Of a stretch of 64,000 nucleotides of DNA, positions 1-8,192 are shown in pieces (position 1 is the first letter of the stretch; each line of letters opens with the position of its first letter). The position numbers were made by a program, and so were the translations under genes. The stretch is from Afipia sp049747295 (GTDB taxonomy: Bacteria > Pseudomonadota > Alphaproteobacteria > Rhizobiales > Xanthobacteraceae), in assembly GCF_049747295.1 (NCBI RefSeq), contig NZ_JBMHJM010000001.1:3782001-3846000 (forward strand), read 5' to 3'. A model generated the notes under the pieces. The model did no database searches and had not been told where the DNA came from. It was given only the letters and a program-made list of their open reading frames with translations.

Positions 1-519
1 CGTGAACGAGATGCCGACAGACATGTCGAGCAGGTGGCGCACCGTGCAGCCGCCGTAAACAGATGCTGACACTTCCGGTACGTAATCAGTGACCGGGCGG
101 TTCGGATTCAACAGTCCTTTGTCGGTGAGAATGCCGCCGAGCGCACCGCAGATCGATTTGCTGACGGAGAAGACGATGTGCGGCGTTGCCGCGTCCATGC
201 CCTGCGAATACCATTCCGCGGCGATCCGCCCGCGCCGCAGCACGAGGAAGCCTTTGGTGTAAGTGTTGCGTAGCGCCTCGCGCAGTGTGGTGGGACCTTG
301 CGCGCCGTTGAACGCCACGTGTCCGATCTCGGACAAGTCTTGTTCCAGCGGCGTTGGATTCTTTGACGCCGCGATATTTGCCGTCGGCAGCAGACGGCGG
401 ACGTTATGATAGCTCCAGCTGTTGTACGGCTGCGTGCGCCAATTTGCGAGCGTGACCAGCTTGTCCTGTGCAGGCGGAAATTCGTTCATCAGACTCTTGA
501 CGGTCGTTGCGGTGCTCAT
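1..519 (-). CDS. Serine hydrolase, beta-lactamase/6-aminohexanoate-dimer hydrolase-like (N-terminal part, runs off the window)
   Basis: The reverse strand is open from an ATG at 519 to base 1, giving 173 residues with no stop, so the C-terminal part lies outside the window. The start reads MSTATTVKSLMNEFPP. Near residue 140 there is an F-S-V-S-K-S stretch, the S-x-x-K nucleophile motif of class C beta-lactamase-type hydrolases, after a segment of the type GFLVLRRGRIAAEWY that resembles NylB-like enzymes. No signal peptide is visible, so a cytoplasmic hydrolase acting on an amide or ester is likely. The substrate cannot be told from this fragment, and the Y-x-N motif would lie in the missing part. 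The family assignment is fairly safe; the specific enzyme name is not. Confidence 0.8.
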   Translation of the reverse strand, partial: MSTATTVKSLMNEFPPAQDKLVTLANWRTQPYNSWSYHNVRRLLPTANIAASKNPTPLEQDLSEIGHVAFNGAQGPTTLREALRNTYTKGFLVLRRGRIAAEWYSQGMDAATPHIVFSVSKSICGALGGILTDKGLLNPNRPVTDYVPEVSASVYGGCTVRHLLDMSVGISFT

Positions 520-832
520 CGTGCTTGCTTGCTCTTTCGTTGAGATGAAATCTTCAATCTAAGTCGCGTCGAAAATGCGCGCCCCGCATTCTGCGGGTAA
601 ATCCGCGCAACGCAACAGACACTGCACCGCACTTGTGTCCCGAATGCAAAGTCCGCCTGATCGTGAAGCGCGCTCGGTAGAATGACCCGCAGGAAAAATC
701 GGACGAACTTCTGAACCGGCACGCTCGTGCCAAAACGGGCAGAGAATCGGACTCGGAAAGGGAAAAACGGCAAGGGGGTTCGCGAAAAACAATGTGCGAG
801 ACTCTTAAGCTGTGCATGGTTCAAATCAGGCC
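520..832. other. Intergenic stretch, nothing recognised
   Basis: Open frames on the minus strand here (to about 881) are Arg/Ser/Phe-rich with no recognisable fold and no good ribosome-binding site. I see no RNA gene, strong hairpin or repeat. It probably holds the divergent promoters of the hydrolase gene and the small ORF at 833. Confidence 0.4.
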
Positions 833-946
833 ATGACAAACGATGATTCTCGAGAGAACGAATCGGGGCCGATGAACACACTGCTGGTGATGACGCTGAC
901 CCTTGCGGCCGCAGTCAACGCCTGGTGTCTCTACATCTATCTCTAG
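833..946 (+). CDS. Small single-span membrane protein (37 aa), hypothetical
   Basis: An ATG at 833 opens a 37-codon frame ending in TAG at 944-946. The first 13 residues are polar and acidic (MTNDDSRENESGP). They are followed by one hydrophobic span (MNTLLVMTLTLAAAVNAWCL) and a short YIYL tail. A weak purine stretch (ATCAGG) precedes the start. A second in-frame ATG at codon 14 would give a peptide that is nearly all membrane span. The size and layout fit the many tiny membrane proteins of Nitrobacteraceae, but without a homologue check it remains a candidate. Confidence 0.45.
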   Translation: MTNDDSRENESGPMNTLLVMTLTLAAAVNAWCLYIYL

Positions 947-1039
947 TCGCTCGAGGAGCAGAATGCTCCAAACGCCAGCGGCCGGGCTCGACATTCGTCA
1001 AGCCCAGCCGCTTATACTCAACGCTACAGTACGCGTAGA

Positions 1040-1579
1040 TTACTGATAGTCAGAGTACTTGAACTGAGGTAGCGCCTTCAGTTGCTCCTTGGTGCCGCTC
1101 ATGACCGCATGGTCGGGATACCAGTTGTCCTTGCTGCTATCCTTGGTGGCTGCGGTGGATGACATTCCGCCGCCAGCTGCGCCCGTCGTCGTTGTCGACG
1201 AACCGGTGGTCGATGTGCTCGACGACGAAGCCGAGCGAACCGGCTCGTTTACGAATTTGAGCTTGTCCATGCTGACCGCGATGTCGTGCTGACCGACACC
1301 GAGGAAGCCGCCGATACCGATCACCACCGCATTGACCTTGCCGCTTTGATCCAGCAGGATTTCGCTGATATCGCCCAGCTTCTCATTGGACTCGTTGTAA
1401 ATGTCGAGGCCCATAAGCTTCGAGGCGCGCCAGTTACCCTTCAGGTTCTGCTGCACGCTCGTCGATGACGATGAAGCACTCGGCGAAGGTGCAGTCGAAG
1501 TGGTGCTCTCTTGAGCAAACGCGGCGCCACCCATCAGCGCGGTGCCCACCAGAGCCGTCGCCAGATATTTCGCAATCAT
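1040..1579 (-). CDS. Exported PRC-barrel domain protein
   Basis: This 179-residue protein starts at the ATG at 1579, which has an excellent AAGGAGGATC ribosome-binding site. An upstream in-frame start at 1597 would lie on top of that site and is rejected. Residues 1-23 form a Sec signal peptide ending GAAFAQ. A Ser/Thr-rich linker follows, then a PRC-barrel core (LMGLDIYNESNEKLGDISEI, with DQSGKVNAVVIGIGGFLGVG) at about residues 50-105, and a low-complexity Ser/Thr/Gly tail ending GTKEQLKALPQFKYSDYQ. The family is common as periplasmic proteins in Rhizobiales, often stress-related. The exact role is unknown. It stands alone, convergent with the preceding small ORF. Confidence 0.9.
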   Translation of the reverse strand: MIAKYLATALVGTALMGGAAFAQESTTSTAPSPSASSSSTSVQQNLKGNWRASKLMGLDIYNESNEKLGDISEILLDQSGKVNAVVIGIGGFLGVGQHDIAVSMDKLKFVNEPVRSASSSSTSTTGSSTTTTGAAGGGMSSTAATKDSSKDNWYPDHAVMSGTKEQLKALPQFKYSDYQ

Positions 1580-1669
1580 CGTAGATCCTCCTTCCAATAT
1601 CTATTGAAATGGAAGAACCCGAAGTTGCAGCTTATGTTCCGGGAACTGAGGTGGAACGCGCCGACAAGA

Positions 1670-1879
1670 TCAGTTCAGAAGATTGCGTCGTGAGGGGTCG
1701 CGCTGAAACGGAATTTCACCGCTTTCGATCGCGGCGTGCAGGTTCGACAATTCCGTTTCAAGATACTCATTCGCGGCAAGGAGAGCCTTCAGTGCGCCGC
1801 GAATGTCTCCGTCGCATTGAGCGATGACGTCGTCGAGGGCATTCTCATAACGGTCTTCCGGGAAGTTCTCGAAACTCAT
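1670..1879 (-). CDS. Small conserved hypothetical protein (69 aa)
   Basis: The start is the ATG at 1879, preceded by GCGAGGACG as ribosome-binding site. The longer frame reaching 2017 adds a Pro/Asn-rich stretch that does not look coding. The product is a short acidic helical protein (MSFENFPEDRYENALDDVIA, then DIRGALKALLAANEYLETEL) with no cysteines, signal or membrane span. I recall similar proteins in Bradyrhizobium-type genomes, but no function is known to me. It is transcribed away from nap and is probably a single-gene unit. Confidence 0.65.
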   Translation of the reverse strand: MSFENFPEDRYENALDDVIAQCDGDIRGALKALLAANEYLETELSNLHAAIESGEIPFQRDPSRRNLLN

Positions 1880-2355
1880 GATCGTCCTCGCTTTGTGATG
1901 CGTGGAATTCGTGGGCATAAACTGAGGCTTCAATGGTGACGGAGCCTTAACGGATCCATGAGCCGGTCGGTTGTCCACGTTATTCACAGGTAAAATGATC
2001 AAAAGGGCGCGCTTCAACTCTCGAAATCACGTCCGTGCTTTGAGGGGACGTCCAGATTGCCTGGAACCGCGCGCTTTATGACCTTCCCATGAATGTCGCT
2101 CTATCTCCCGACCCCAGCCCATCAGGGTTCCATAGAGGGGGGAAGACGGGGCAGACCGAGCCCCACCGGCCCGGCGGTGCGCCGGCACAGCGGCTGCGAA
2201 CAGATGATTCAATCTTGAAGAAACTGATCGCGTTTTCGGTTCATAATGCCGCACCAAGCCTTTGCATCCGTTCCTGCTTCAGGCTTGAGATTTTTGCGGC
2301 GGTGGTATTCAATTCCTTCCAGCTCTAAACGCCCCTCCTGGACAAGGATGCGGTG
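1880..2355. other. Intergenic region upstream of nap
   Basis: This gap of about 475 bases has no convincing gene. It contains a perfect 12-base palindrome, TTCAATCTTGAA, at 2208-2219, about 137 bases before napE. This is not the FNR/FixK consensus (TTGAT-N4-ATCAA), which I do not find here. The nap promoter and any oxygen or nitrate control site should lie within this stretch. Confidence 0.4.
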
Positions 2356-2547
2356 ATGGCTTCGGTCTCGAAGGATTCCGACCTTAGAGAAGCAACGCGC
2401 CCCCGCCGCCGGCGCGACGAACTCATCGTATTTCTCATCATCGCAGCCTTTATCTGGCCCGTCGTCTCTGTCGGCATCGTGGGCGGATTCGGCTTTCTGG
2501 TTTGGATGTCTCAACTGGTGTTGGGGCCGCCGGGCCCTCCGCATTGA
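2356..2547 (+). CDS. napE: NapE, small membrane component of the periplasmic nitrate reductase operon
   Basis: A 63-residue protein from the ATG at 2356; a GTG directly before it at 2353 is an alternative start, and AAGGATG lies upstream. A basic N-terminus (RPRRRRDELIVF) leads into one membrane helix (LIIAAFIWPVVSVGIVGGFG), followed by FLVWMSQLVLGPPGPPH. The F-I-W-P-V-V-S-V-G pattern and the position as first gene of a napEDABC cluster identify NapE. Its biochemical role is unsettled in the literature; it is an inner-membrane protein not essential for catalysis. It lies nine bases upstream of napD and is surely co-transcribed with it. Confidence 0.92.
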   Translation: MASVSKDSDLREATRPRRRRDELIVFLIIAAFIWPVVSVGIVGGFGFLVWMSQLVLGPPGPPH

Positions 2548-2556
2548 GAGGCGATC

Positions 2557-2859
2557 ATGGACGCGCAGGAGATCTCGCGGCGCAAGTTCCTGACGGGCGG
2601 GATGCACGACACGGTGCACATCTCCAGCGCCGTCATCTCGGTGCTTCCGAATCGCCGCGACGCCGTGCTGCAGGCGCTGGCAGCGCTTCCCGAGGTTGAG
2701 GTGCATCAAAGCAATGCCTCGAAGATCGTGATCGTGCTCGAGGGGCCGGACAGCGGAGCCCTTGGAGCGCGTCTTGCGGAGATATCCTCGTGGAGGGGGG
2801 TGTTATCCGCGAACATGGTTTTTGAACAGACGGAGCGTGCCGCCGACCTTGAGGAGTGA
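2557..2859 (+). CDS. napD: NapD, cytoplasmic maturation chaperone for NapA
   Basis: A 100-residue protein. The NapD core begins at about residue 19 (HISSAVISVLPNRRDAVLQA), followed by LPEVEVHQSNASKIVIVLEG and a C-terminal WRGVLSANMVFEQTE. The known role is binding the Tat signal peptide of NapA, preventing premature export until the molybdenum cofactor is inserted. The N-terminal 18 residues contain SRRKFLTGG, which itself resembles a twin-arginine motif; this extension precedes the usual NapD start. The gene sits between napE and napA, three bases before napA, which fits translational coupling. Confidence 0.95.
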   Translation: MDAQEISRRKFLTGGMHDTVHISSAVISVLPNRRDAVLQALAALPEVEVHQSNASKIVIVLEGPDSGALGARLAEISSWRGVLSANMVFEQTERAADLEE

Positions 2860-2862
2860 CAG

Positions 2863-5358
2863 ATGACCTTGTCTCGCCGTGACGTTCTCAAGGCGCAGGC
2901 CGCTGCCATTGCTGCGGCCGCCGCAAACATCAACATTCCGGCGGCTGCACAGCCGATCGCGCAGGGCATCGGATCGCTCGAGATCAAATGGTCGAAAGCG
3001 CCCTGCCGGTTTTGCGGAACCGGATGCGGCGTGATGGTGGGCGTGAAGGGTGACAGGGTCGTCGCGACCCACGGCGACACGCTGGCTGAAGTCAATCGCG
3101 GGCTGAACTGCATCAAGGGATATTTCCTCTCCAAGATCATGTACGGCGAGGACCGCCTGACAACGCCGCTGATGCGGAAGAAGAACGGCGTCTACGACAA
3201 GACCGGTGAACTCACGCCCGTGAACTGGGACGAAGCCTTCGGCGTGATGGCCGCGCAGGCCAAGAAGGTGCTCAAGGAGAAGGGGCCCACCGCGCTTGGC
3301 ATGTTCGGTTCAGGTCAATGGACGATCTGGGAAGGCTACGCCGCCACCAAGCTGATGCGCGCGGGCTTCCGCTCCAACAATCTCGATCCGAATGCGCGTC
3401 ACTGCATGGCGTCGGCGGCCTACGCGTTCATGCGCACCTTCGGCGCGGATGAGCCGATGGGCTGCTACGACGACTTCGAGGCTGCGGATGCATTCGTGCT
3501 GTGGGGCTCGAATATGGCGGAGATGCATCCCATTCTCTGGACGCGGCTGACGGACCGTCGCCTCAGCCATCCGCATGTGAAGGTGGCAGTGCTCTCCACC
3601 TTCACCAACCGCAGCTCCGACCTCGCCGACATTCCGATCGTGTTCAAACCGGGGACGGATCTCGCGATCCTCAACTACATCGCCAATCACATCATCTCGA
3701 CAGGACGGGTGAACCAGGACTTCGTCACCAAGCACACCAATTTCGTGAAAGGCGCCGTGGACATCGGCTATGGGCGGCGGCCGGACGATCCGATGGAAAC
3801 GAAGGCCAAGGGCGCGGCCAATCCGGGAGCGACGCAGCCCATCGACTTCGATACCTACGCGAGGTTCGTCAAGGATTACACGCTCGAGAAGGTTTCGGCG
3901 TTGGCAGGCGTTGAGCGCGGTTTCCTGCAAGAGCTGGCAGAACTGTATGCCGATCCGTCACGCAAGGTGATGTCGCTCTGGACCATGGGCTTCAACCAGC
4001 ACGTCCGCGGTGTGTGGGCCAATCAGCTCGTCTACAACATCCATCTGCTAACCGGAAAAATCTCCGAGCCGGGAAATTCGCCGTTCTCATTGACGGGGCA
4101 ACCCTCGGCCTGCGGCACCGCGCGCGAGGTGGGGACGTTCGCACACAGGCTGCCGGCGGATATGACCGTCACCAATCCAGAGCATCGCAAACATGCGGAA
4201 GAGATCTGGCGCGTTCCGTCCGGCTTGATCCCGGAGAAGCCGGGTTATCACGCCGTTGAACAAGATCGCATGCTGCACGATGGAAAGCTCAATTTCTATT
4301 GGGTGCAGGTGAATAACAATGTCCAGGCTGGACCCAATAACAGCAACGAGACGTATCCCGGCTACCGGAATCCCGACAACTTCATCGTGGTGTCGGATGT
4401 TTATCCGACGGTGACGGCGATGTCCGCCGACGTCGTGCTGCCGGCGGCCATGTGGGTGGAGAAGGAAGGGGGCTATGGCAACGCCGAGCGCCGCACACAC
4501 TTCTGGCATCAGTTGGTGAAGGCGCCCGGCGATGCGCGTTCTGATCTGTGGCAACTGATGGAATTCTCCAAACGCTTCACCACAGACGAGGTGTGGCCGC
4601 AGAACATTCTCGACGCCAATCCGAACTACCGCGGCAAGACCCTTTTCGAGGTTCTGTATCGCAATGGAAATGTCGACCGCTTCCCGGCGAGCCAGACATC
4701 TCCGGACTACGAGAACTTCGAATCCAAGGCCTTCGGCTTCTACGTGCAGAAGGGATTGTTCGAGGAGTACGCATCGTTCGGGCGCGGCCATGGTCATGAC
4801 CTCGCGCCCTTCGATACGTATCACGAGGTGCGCGGGTTGCGCTGGCCTGTGGTCGGCGGCAAGGAAACACGCTGGCGCTATCGCGAGGGATTGGACCCCT
4901 ACGTCAAGCCCGGCGAAGGGATCAGATTTTACGGTAATCCTGACGGCAAGGCCAAGATCATTGCTGTGCCTTACGAGCCGCCAGCGGAATCCCCCGATAA
5001 AGAATACGACATCTGGCTCGTCACGGGACGCGTGCTCGAGCACTGGCATTCAGGCTCCATGACCATGCGCGTGCCGGAGCTCTACAAGGCGTTTCCCGGC
5101 GCACGTTGTTTCATGCATCCGGAGGACGCCCGCGCGCGCGGCATCAATCAGGGTGCCGAGATCAAATTGGCATCGCGGCGCGGCGCAATCCGAACCCGCG
5201 TCGACATCCGCGGCCGTAATCATATGCCGCGCGGCGTCGTGTTCGTGCCGTGGTTTGACGCCAGCCAGCTCATCAACAAAGCCACTCTCGACGCGACAGA
5301 TCCGATTTCGAAACAGACGGATTTCAAAAAATGCGCGGTCAAGATCACTCCGGTGTGA
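2863..5358 (+). CDS. napA: NapA, periplasmic nitrate reductase catalytic subunit
   Basis: An 831-residue molybdoenzyme reducing nitrate to nitrite in the periplasm. It begins with a Tat signal (SRRDVLKAQAAAIAAAAA). A [4Fe-4S] motif follows, CRFCGTGCG with the fourth Cys in NRGLNCIKGYF (about residues 47-86). The Cys expected to ligate molybdenum is in NARHCMASAAYAFM (about residue 180). The C-terminal molybdopterin-binding domain includes LVTGRVLEHWHSGSMT and closes with FKKCAVKITPV. Length matches the usual 820-835 residues. It is flanked by its chaperone napD and the cytochrome napB, which it overlaps. No defect is seen, so the enzyme should be active. Confidence 0.98.
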   Translation: MTLSRRDVLKAQAAAIAAAAANINIPAAAQPIAQGIGSLEIKWSKAPCRFCGTGCGVMVGVKGDRVVATHGDTLAEVNRGLNCIKGYFLSKIMYGEDRLTTPLMRKKNGVYDKTGELTPVNWDEAFGVMAAQAKKVLKEKGPTALGMFGSGQWTIWEGYAATKLMRAGFRSNNLDPNARHCMASAAYAFMRTFGADEPMGCYDDFEAADAFVLWGSNMAEMHPILWTRLTDRRLSHPHVKVAVLSTFTNRSSDLADIPIVFKPGTDLAILNYIANHIISTGRVNQDFVTKHTNFVKGAVDIGYGRRPDDPMETKAKGAANPGATQPIDFDTYARFVKDYTLEKVSALAGVERGFLQELAELYADPSRKVMSLWTMGFNQHVRGVWANQLVYNIHLLTGKISEPGNSPFSLTGQPSACGTAREVGTFAHRLPADMTVTNPEHRKHAEEIWRVPSGLIPEKPGYHAVEQDRMLHDGKLNFYWVQVNNNVQAGPNNSNETYPGYRNPDNFIVVSDVYPTVTAMSADVVLPAAMWVEKEGGYGNAERRTHFWHQLVKAPGDARSDLWQLMEFSKRFTTDEVWPQNILDANPNYRGKTLFEVLYRNGNVDRFPASQTSPDYENFESKAFGFYVQKGLFEEYASFGRGHGHDLAPFDTYHEVRGLRWPVVGGKETRWRYREGLDPYVKPGEGIRFYGNPDGKAKIIAVPYEPPAESPDKEYDIWLVTGRVLEHWHSGSMTMRVPELYKAFPGARCFMHPEDARARGINQGAEIKLASRRGAIRTRVDIRGRNHMPRGVVFVPWFDASQLINKATLDATDPISKQTDFKKCAVKITPV

Positions 5359-5828
5359 CGGCAATCGTCCGGACTCTGCTCGGAGCCGCGTTAGCCGGCT
5401 CTCTTGTTCTTGTGGCGGGCGCGATCTACGCACAGGGCGCGCCGGAGATCGTGCCGCGGCTGACAGGAGCCAGTCCGCCCATGAGCGAGGTGCCGGCACC
5501 GCCGCTCGCCCGTCCGATCACCGACGACAAGCGCGTCATGCGCAATTACCCCGAGCAGCCGCCGGTCATTCCGCATTCGATCGACAATTATCAGCTCACG
5601 CTGAAGACCAATCGCTGTCTCGATTGTCACCGGCGGCAATTCACCGAAGGTTCCGGCGCGCCGATGATCAGCGTGACGCACTTTATGGACCGTGACGGCC
5701 AGGTGCTCGCCGACGTGACGCCGCGTCGATATTTCTGCACGGAGTGCCACGTGCAGCAGACCGACGCTGCGCCGCTGGTGCCAAATGATTTTCAGGACAT
5801 GATTCGGGTACGGGAGCAGAAGCCGTGA
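5331..5828 (+). CDS. napB: NapB, diheme cytochrome c subunit of periplasmic nitrate reductase
   Basis: A 165-residue protein with an N-terminal hydrophobic export signal (TLLGAALAGSLVLVAGAIYA). Two c-type haem sites are visible, CLDCH at about residue 97 and CTECH at about 136, with the expected distal His residues nearby. NapB passes electrons from NapC to NapA. The listed ATG lies 28 bases inside napA. A GTG at 5355 overlapping the napA stop (GTGTGA) is an equally good start, giving 157 residues, and would be the more usual coupling geometry. The following napC begins 29 bases after the stop. Confidence 0.95.
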   Translation: MRGQDHSGVTAIVRTLLGAALAGSLVLVAGAIYAQGAPEIVPRLTGASPPMSEVPAPPLARPITDDKRVMRNYPEQPPVIPHSIDNYQLTLKTNRCLDCHRRQFTEGSGAPMISVTHFMDRDGQVLADVTPRRYFCTECHVQQTDAAPLVPNDFQDMIRVREQKP

Positions 5829-5857
5829 GCGCGCGGCAGTGAGCGGGTGAGGGGCAG

Positions 5858-6541
5858 ATGATCGCCAGACTGAAATCCTTATTGCTGTGGTTCTGGCACA
5901 TTGCGAGCCGGCCCAGCACATATTTCAGTCTGGGATTTCTCACGCTCGGCGGCTTCATCTGCGGTGTTTTGTTCTGGGGCGCCTTCAACACGGCGCTCGA
6001 AGTCACCAACACCGAGAAGTTCTGCACATCCTGCCATGAAATGCACGACAACGTGTTTCAGGAATTGCAGCACACCGTTCATTTCTCCAACCGCTCGGGC
6101 GTCCGCGCCACCTGTCCGGACTGCCACGTTCCCCATGACTGGACCGACAAGATCGCGCGCAAGATGCAGGCATCAAAGGAGGTGTGGGGCAAGATCTTTG
6201 GCACCATTTCGACGCGGCAGAAATTTCTCGATCACCGGCTTGAACTCGCCAAGCACGAATGGGCGCGGCTGAAGGCCAATGACTCGCTTGAATGCCGCAA
6301 TTGCCATTCCGCCATCGCCATGGACTTCACCAAGCAGACCAACCGGGCCGCGGAAATTCACACCCGCTATCTGCTGTCCAAACAGCGCACCTGCATCGAT
6401 TGCCACAAGGGCATCGCGCATGAATTGCCGGATATGACGGGCGTCGAGCCGGGGTGGAGCGCGCCGCCGGAGCTCCGGCAGAGTTTCCACGATGGGGATA
6501 TCGAGTCGCTGCGGGAGTTTCTCGCTTCGAACAGGCTTTAG
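5858..6541 (+). CDS. napC: NapC, membrane-anchored tetrahaem quinol dehydrogenase
   Basis: A 227-residue NapC/NirT protein. One N-terminal membrane anchor (FSLGFLTLGGFICGVLFWGA) is followed by four CxxCH haem sites: CTSCH, CPDCH, CRNCH and CIDCH. The conserved HEMHDNVFQE follows the first haem and KGIAHELPDM follows the last. It oxidises quinol and hands electrons to NapB, making nitrate reduction part of the respiratory chain or a sink for excess reductant. Its start has GAGGGGCAG as ribosome-binding site. It is the last nap gene here; napF, napG and napH are absent, as in other rhizobial napEDABC operons. Confidence 0.97.
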   Translation: MIARLKSLLLWFWHIASRPSTYFSLGFLTLGGFICGVLFWGAFNTALEVTNTEKFCTSCHEMHDNVFQELQHTVHFSNRSGVRATCPDCHVPHDWTDKIARKMQASKEVWGKIFGTISTRQKFLDHRLELAKHEWARLKANDSLECRNCHSAIAMDFTKQTNRAAEIHTRYLLSKQRTCIDCHKGIAHELPDMTGVEPGWSAPPELRQSFHDGDIESLREFLASNRL

Positions 6542-6691
6542 TCCGCGCCATCATCCGCCGACTGCGGGGGTATCTCCAGCCAGATCCCGATGACGCGCAA
6601 GCGCTTCATCCGGTTCCGGAAAACAGAAGTTCCCAAAGGGGCACGACGGGTCTTGTCCCGAAGCGCCGGCGCTGGTAGCTGTTCGCCGTGC

Positions 6692-6766
6692 GCCGGTTTA
6701 GCTCAGCGGTAGAGCAGCGGTTTTGTAAACCGAAGGTCGGGAGTTCAATCCTCTCAACCGGCACCA
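6692..6766 (+). tRNA. tRNA-Thr (anticodon TGT)
   Basis: A full cloverleaf can be read. The acceptor GCCGGTT pairs with AACCGGC, the D arm contains TAGCTCAGCGGTAGAGCA, the anticodon stem CGGTT/AACCG holds the loop TTTGTAA (anticodon TGT), and the T arm is GTCGGGAGTTCAATCCTCTC. The CCA end is encoded (6764-6766). Its 3' portion is the integration site of the mobile element to the right. The tRNA stays intact because the element supplies an identical 3' end. Confidence 0.97.
6706..6766 (+). repeat. Attachment site, 61-base direct repeat inside tRNA-Thr (left end)
   Basis: Bases 6706-6766, from GCGGTAGAGCAG to the CCA end of tRNA-Thr, are identical to 28867-28927. The flanking bases differ on both sides at the two copies, so these 61 bases are the full extent of identity. 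The integrase gene begins 14 bases beyond it. This is the classic arrangement of a tRNA-3'-end att site. Confidence 0.95.
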
Positions 6767-6780
6767 GTAAAATCAAACAC

Positions 6781-7962
6781 TTAAGCGGTTTTTTTCTTTG
6801 TGAACCGCTGCTTCTGTGCCTGTTTTTGTGCCTGGTCTTGTCGCTGCAGCGTGACCCGAAGCTTCTCTTCGTGCGTCAAAAACTCAAGATACTTTTCAGT
6901 CATCTGAATCGTCGTGTGGCCCAGCCGCTGCTGTAAAACATAGATCGAACGGCCACTTTTCAGCCAATCCACCGCGGCCCGGTGGCGCAGATGATGGAAG
7001 GTAAATGGCCTGAAATCCTGTGCCTGAATTTGTGCCTGTCGGGCGACGCTACGGACAAGCCGCGCGAAGTTGCTCGACACCTGCATGTAGGGCGTCACAG
7101 GCTGCTCTTTTCGGCCGCGCGCCTCGTCCCGGTGCCAGAAAAGGAAGTCCCCCTCCAGGCTCGCCGGAAGGCCAGCAAACACCTGATAGCCGAAATCCTC
7201 CCCGCCGTCCTCGAGGTCAATGGTGCGTCGCTTGTTGCGCTTGCCGATGATGGTGTATTGGCGCGCGGTACTGTTGAACTGCGTCCGTCTGCCGAACTGC
7301 AACTCCTGCTGTCGGGCGCCGGTTTTGAGCGCGGCCAAGATCAGCTTCGCGAATAGACCGGGCGCGGCGTCGATGACCATCTGGATGTGCGCGTGCTCGG
7401 GAAGGACGATCGGGTCCCGTCGTTCCTTAAGCCGGGATTTCTTGCGCCGGCCCGGGCGGAGCCACGTCATCACCGGGTTGTCGTCGCGCCATTCCTCGTC
7501 GACGGCATAATCGAGCACGCTCGACAACGCCGTCAGGTCGCGCTTGATCGTTGCATTGGTGGCGACGATCGCTTTTTTCTTCCCCTTCGGAATCATCGGC
7601 GTCGTCTGGCGCCACGTGACGATCTCGCCAATCAGGGCTTTATTGACCTCGTCGAGATATAGGCCCTCCAGCTTCGGCTGCAGGACCGTCAGCGAGCTCG
7701 CATAGCGCTCAGCCGTCCTCGCTCCGACTTCACGCTGAATGAACGGGACCCACGCCTCCATCACCTCTTGGAAAGTCCGACGGTGATCGCCGAACTTCGC
7801 AATAGCTATCTGTCGGACGCGCTCGGCGTTGCGCCGGTTCTTCGCAATCGCTGGATCGCTTGTTCGTAGCGACCACCTGACGTCGTCGCCGTCGGCCTGA
7901 ATGCGCCCCCAGAGCGTGTTGCCACGCCAGAAACAACCCTTTGGAGCCCTGCGCTTCGGCAT
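6781..7962 (-). CDS. Tyrosine recombinase (phage integrase)
   Basis: A 393-residue site-specific recombinase. The catalytic residues are visible: Arg217 in ALKTGARQQEL, the H-L-R-H box at 324-327, His349 in RLGHT and the Tyr358 nucleophile in TEKYLEF. The N-terminal ~60 residues form an arm-binding-type domain and residues ~60-150 the SAM-like core-binding domain. The C-terminal tail is basic and Gln/Lys-rich (QAQKQAQKQRFTKKKTA). Its stop is 14 bases from the tRNA-Thr att site, with the gene reading toward it, as is typical of integrative elements. It catalyses integration into and excision from the tRNA gene. It appears intact. Confidence 0.96.
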   Translation of the reverse strand: MPKRRAPKGCFWRGNTLWGRIQADGDDVRWSLRTSDPAIAKNRRNAERVRQIAIAKFGDHRRTFQEVMEAWVPFIQREVGARTAERYASSLTVLQPKLEGLYLDEVNKALIGEIVTWRQTTPMIPKGKKKAIVATNATIKRDLTALSSVLDYAVDEEWRDDNPVMTWLRPGRRKKSRLKERRDPIVLPEHAHIQMVIDAAPGLFAKLILAALKTGARQQELQFGRRTQFNSTARQYTIIGKRNKRRTIDLEDGGEDFGYQVFAGLPASLEGDFLFWHRDEARGRKEQPVTPYMQVSSNFARLVRSVARQAQIQAQDFRPFTFHHLRHRAAVDWLKSGRSIYVLQQRLGHTTIQMTEKYLEFLTHEEKLRVTLQRQDQAQKQAQKQRFTKKKTA

Positions 7963-8192
7963 GCTTCCCGTTCCTTGAGTTCGACGAAGGCCCGCAACTT
8001 AGCAAGGTCGAAGGTCCAAGCGCCACCAATTCGAGCGGCCCCCGGCAGTTTACCCGTTGCGGCCATCGCCCGGACGGTTCGGTCTTTCTTGCCGAGAATC
8101 GAGCAGGCGTCCTGAATCGGGACACGCTCTGGTACGGGGGCGCGCCGCTGTTTCACGATGCCGGCCCTGTCCAGCCGAACAGCTGAGGCCAT
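7806..8192 (-). CDS. Excisionase/AlpA-like helix-turn-helix protein
   Basis: A 128-residue product whose middle part (residues ~24-70) is a winged helix-turn-helix of the excisionase/MerR class. It reads VPIQDACSILGKKDRTVRAM, then ATGKLPGAARIGGAWTFDLA and KLRAFVE. Its last ~50 residues overlap the first 157 bases of the integrase gene in another frame and are low-complexity, so the functional part is probably the first ~75 residues. It lies directly upstream of int on the same strand, the usual place for xis. It would bend att DNA or regulate int. The overlap is long for such a pair, and a shorter product cannot be ruled out. Confidence 0.7.
   Translation of the reverse strand: MASAVRLDRAGIVKQRRAPVPERVPIQDACSILGKKDRTVRAMAATGKLPGAARIGGAWTFDLAKLRAFVELKEREACRSAGLQRVVSGVATRSGGAFRPTATTSGGRYEQAIQRLRRTGATPSASDR

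Noticed and set aside
516..881. 121-codon minus-strand frame before the serine hydrolase gene
   Set aside because: Low-complexity Arg/Ser/Phe translation without ribosome-binding site; it also overlaps the small membrane ORF on the other strand.
2208..2219. FNR/FixK box for nap
   Set aside because: The palindrome is TTCAATCTTGAA, which lacks the TTGAT-N4-ATCAA half-sites; calling it FixK-controlled is not supported.
2027..2709. Minus-strand frames of 76 and 166 codons upstream of and inside napE/napD
   Set aside because: Composition is Arg/His-rich, there is no ribosome-binding site, and the larger one is antisense to napE and napD.
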